Positions 5,600 through 5,607 of a DNA stretch of 5,607 nucleotides are shown one piece after another. The notes beneath the pieces were generated by a model. It had not been told where the DNA came from. It worked only from the letters and a program-made list of their open reading frames with translations, and ran no database searches. The position numbers were made by a program, and so were the translations under genes. This DNA comes from Bdellovibrio sp. CG10_big_fil_rev_8_21_14_0_10_47_8. Its GTDB lineage: Bacteria > Bdellovibrionota > Bdellovibrionia > Bdellovibrionales > Bdellovibrionaceae. Location of the stretch: positions 1 to 5,607 of the forward strand of contig PEZR01000044.1 of assembly GCA_002773975.1 (NCBI GenBank), given 5' to 3'. Every line of letters starts with the position of its first letter. Position 1 is the first letter of the stretch.

Positions 5600-5607
5600 A
5601 TTTGCCT

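Overview
The window reads as ordinary chromosome of a Gram-negative bacterium. Three of the six genes encode proteins with Sec-type signal peptides, the base composition looks near-balanced by eye, and there is a short RRM protein with a Gly/Arg-rich tail of the kind found in many proteobacteria. A Bdellovibrio-like (Bdellovibrionota) host is my best guess from the overall gene mix, but this is impression rather than proof. I see no mobile element, CRISPR array, tRNA, rRNA or phage gene.

Layout, left to right. (1) Positions 1-1804, minus strand: a fused PTS permease with domain order EIIC-EIIB-EIIA, NagE-like. It starts inside the window and runs off the left edge, so about the last 45 residues of EIIA are missing. 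(2) Positions 1805-1893: a short leader whose minus-strand RNA can fold into a long hairpin that buries the nagE Shine-Dalgarno sequence. (3) Positions 1894-2343, minus: a small secreted protein of unknown function. (4) Positions 2344-2598: a divergent intergenic region. (5) Positions 2599-3642, plus: a secreted GH16 (laminarinase-type) glycoside hydrolase with a TTG start and a lysine-rich C-terminal tail. (6) Positions 3639-4679, minus: a secreted glycerophosphodiester phosphodiesterase, convergent with GH16 and sharing the palindrome CTAG as both stop codons. (7) Positions 4724-5194, minus: a SlyD-like FKBP prolyl isomerase. (8) Positions 5222-5299: a clear rho-independent terminator. (9) Positions 5300-5599, minus: an RRM RNA-binding protein.

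Functionally, the left and middle parts suggest scavenging: amino-sugar or glucose import (NagE-like), beta-glucan hydrolysis (GH16) and phospholipid headgroup recovery (GDPD). Nothing in the sequence shows these form one pathway. The FKBP and RRM genes are housekeeping chaperone and RNA-binding functions.

I did not find a convincing new multi-gene system. The best leads are regulatory: the SD-sequestering leader of nagE, the convergent CTAG junction with transcription-termination-like hairpins inside coding sequence, and the terminator placed immediately before the FKBP gene.
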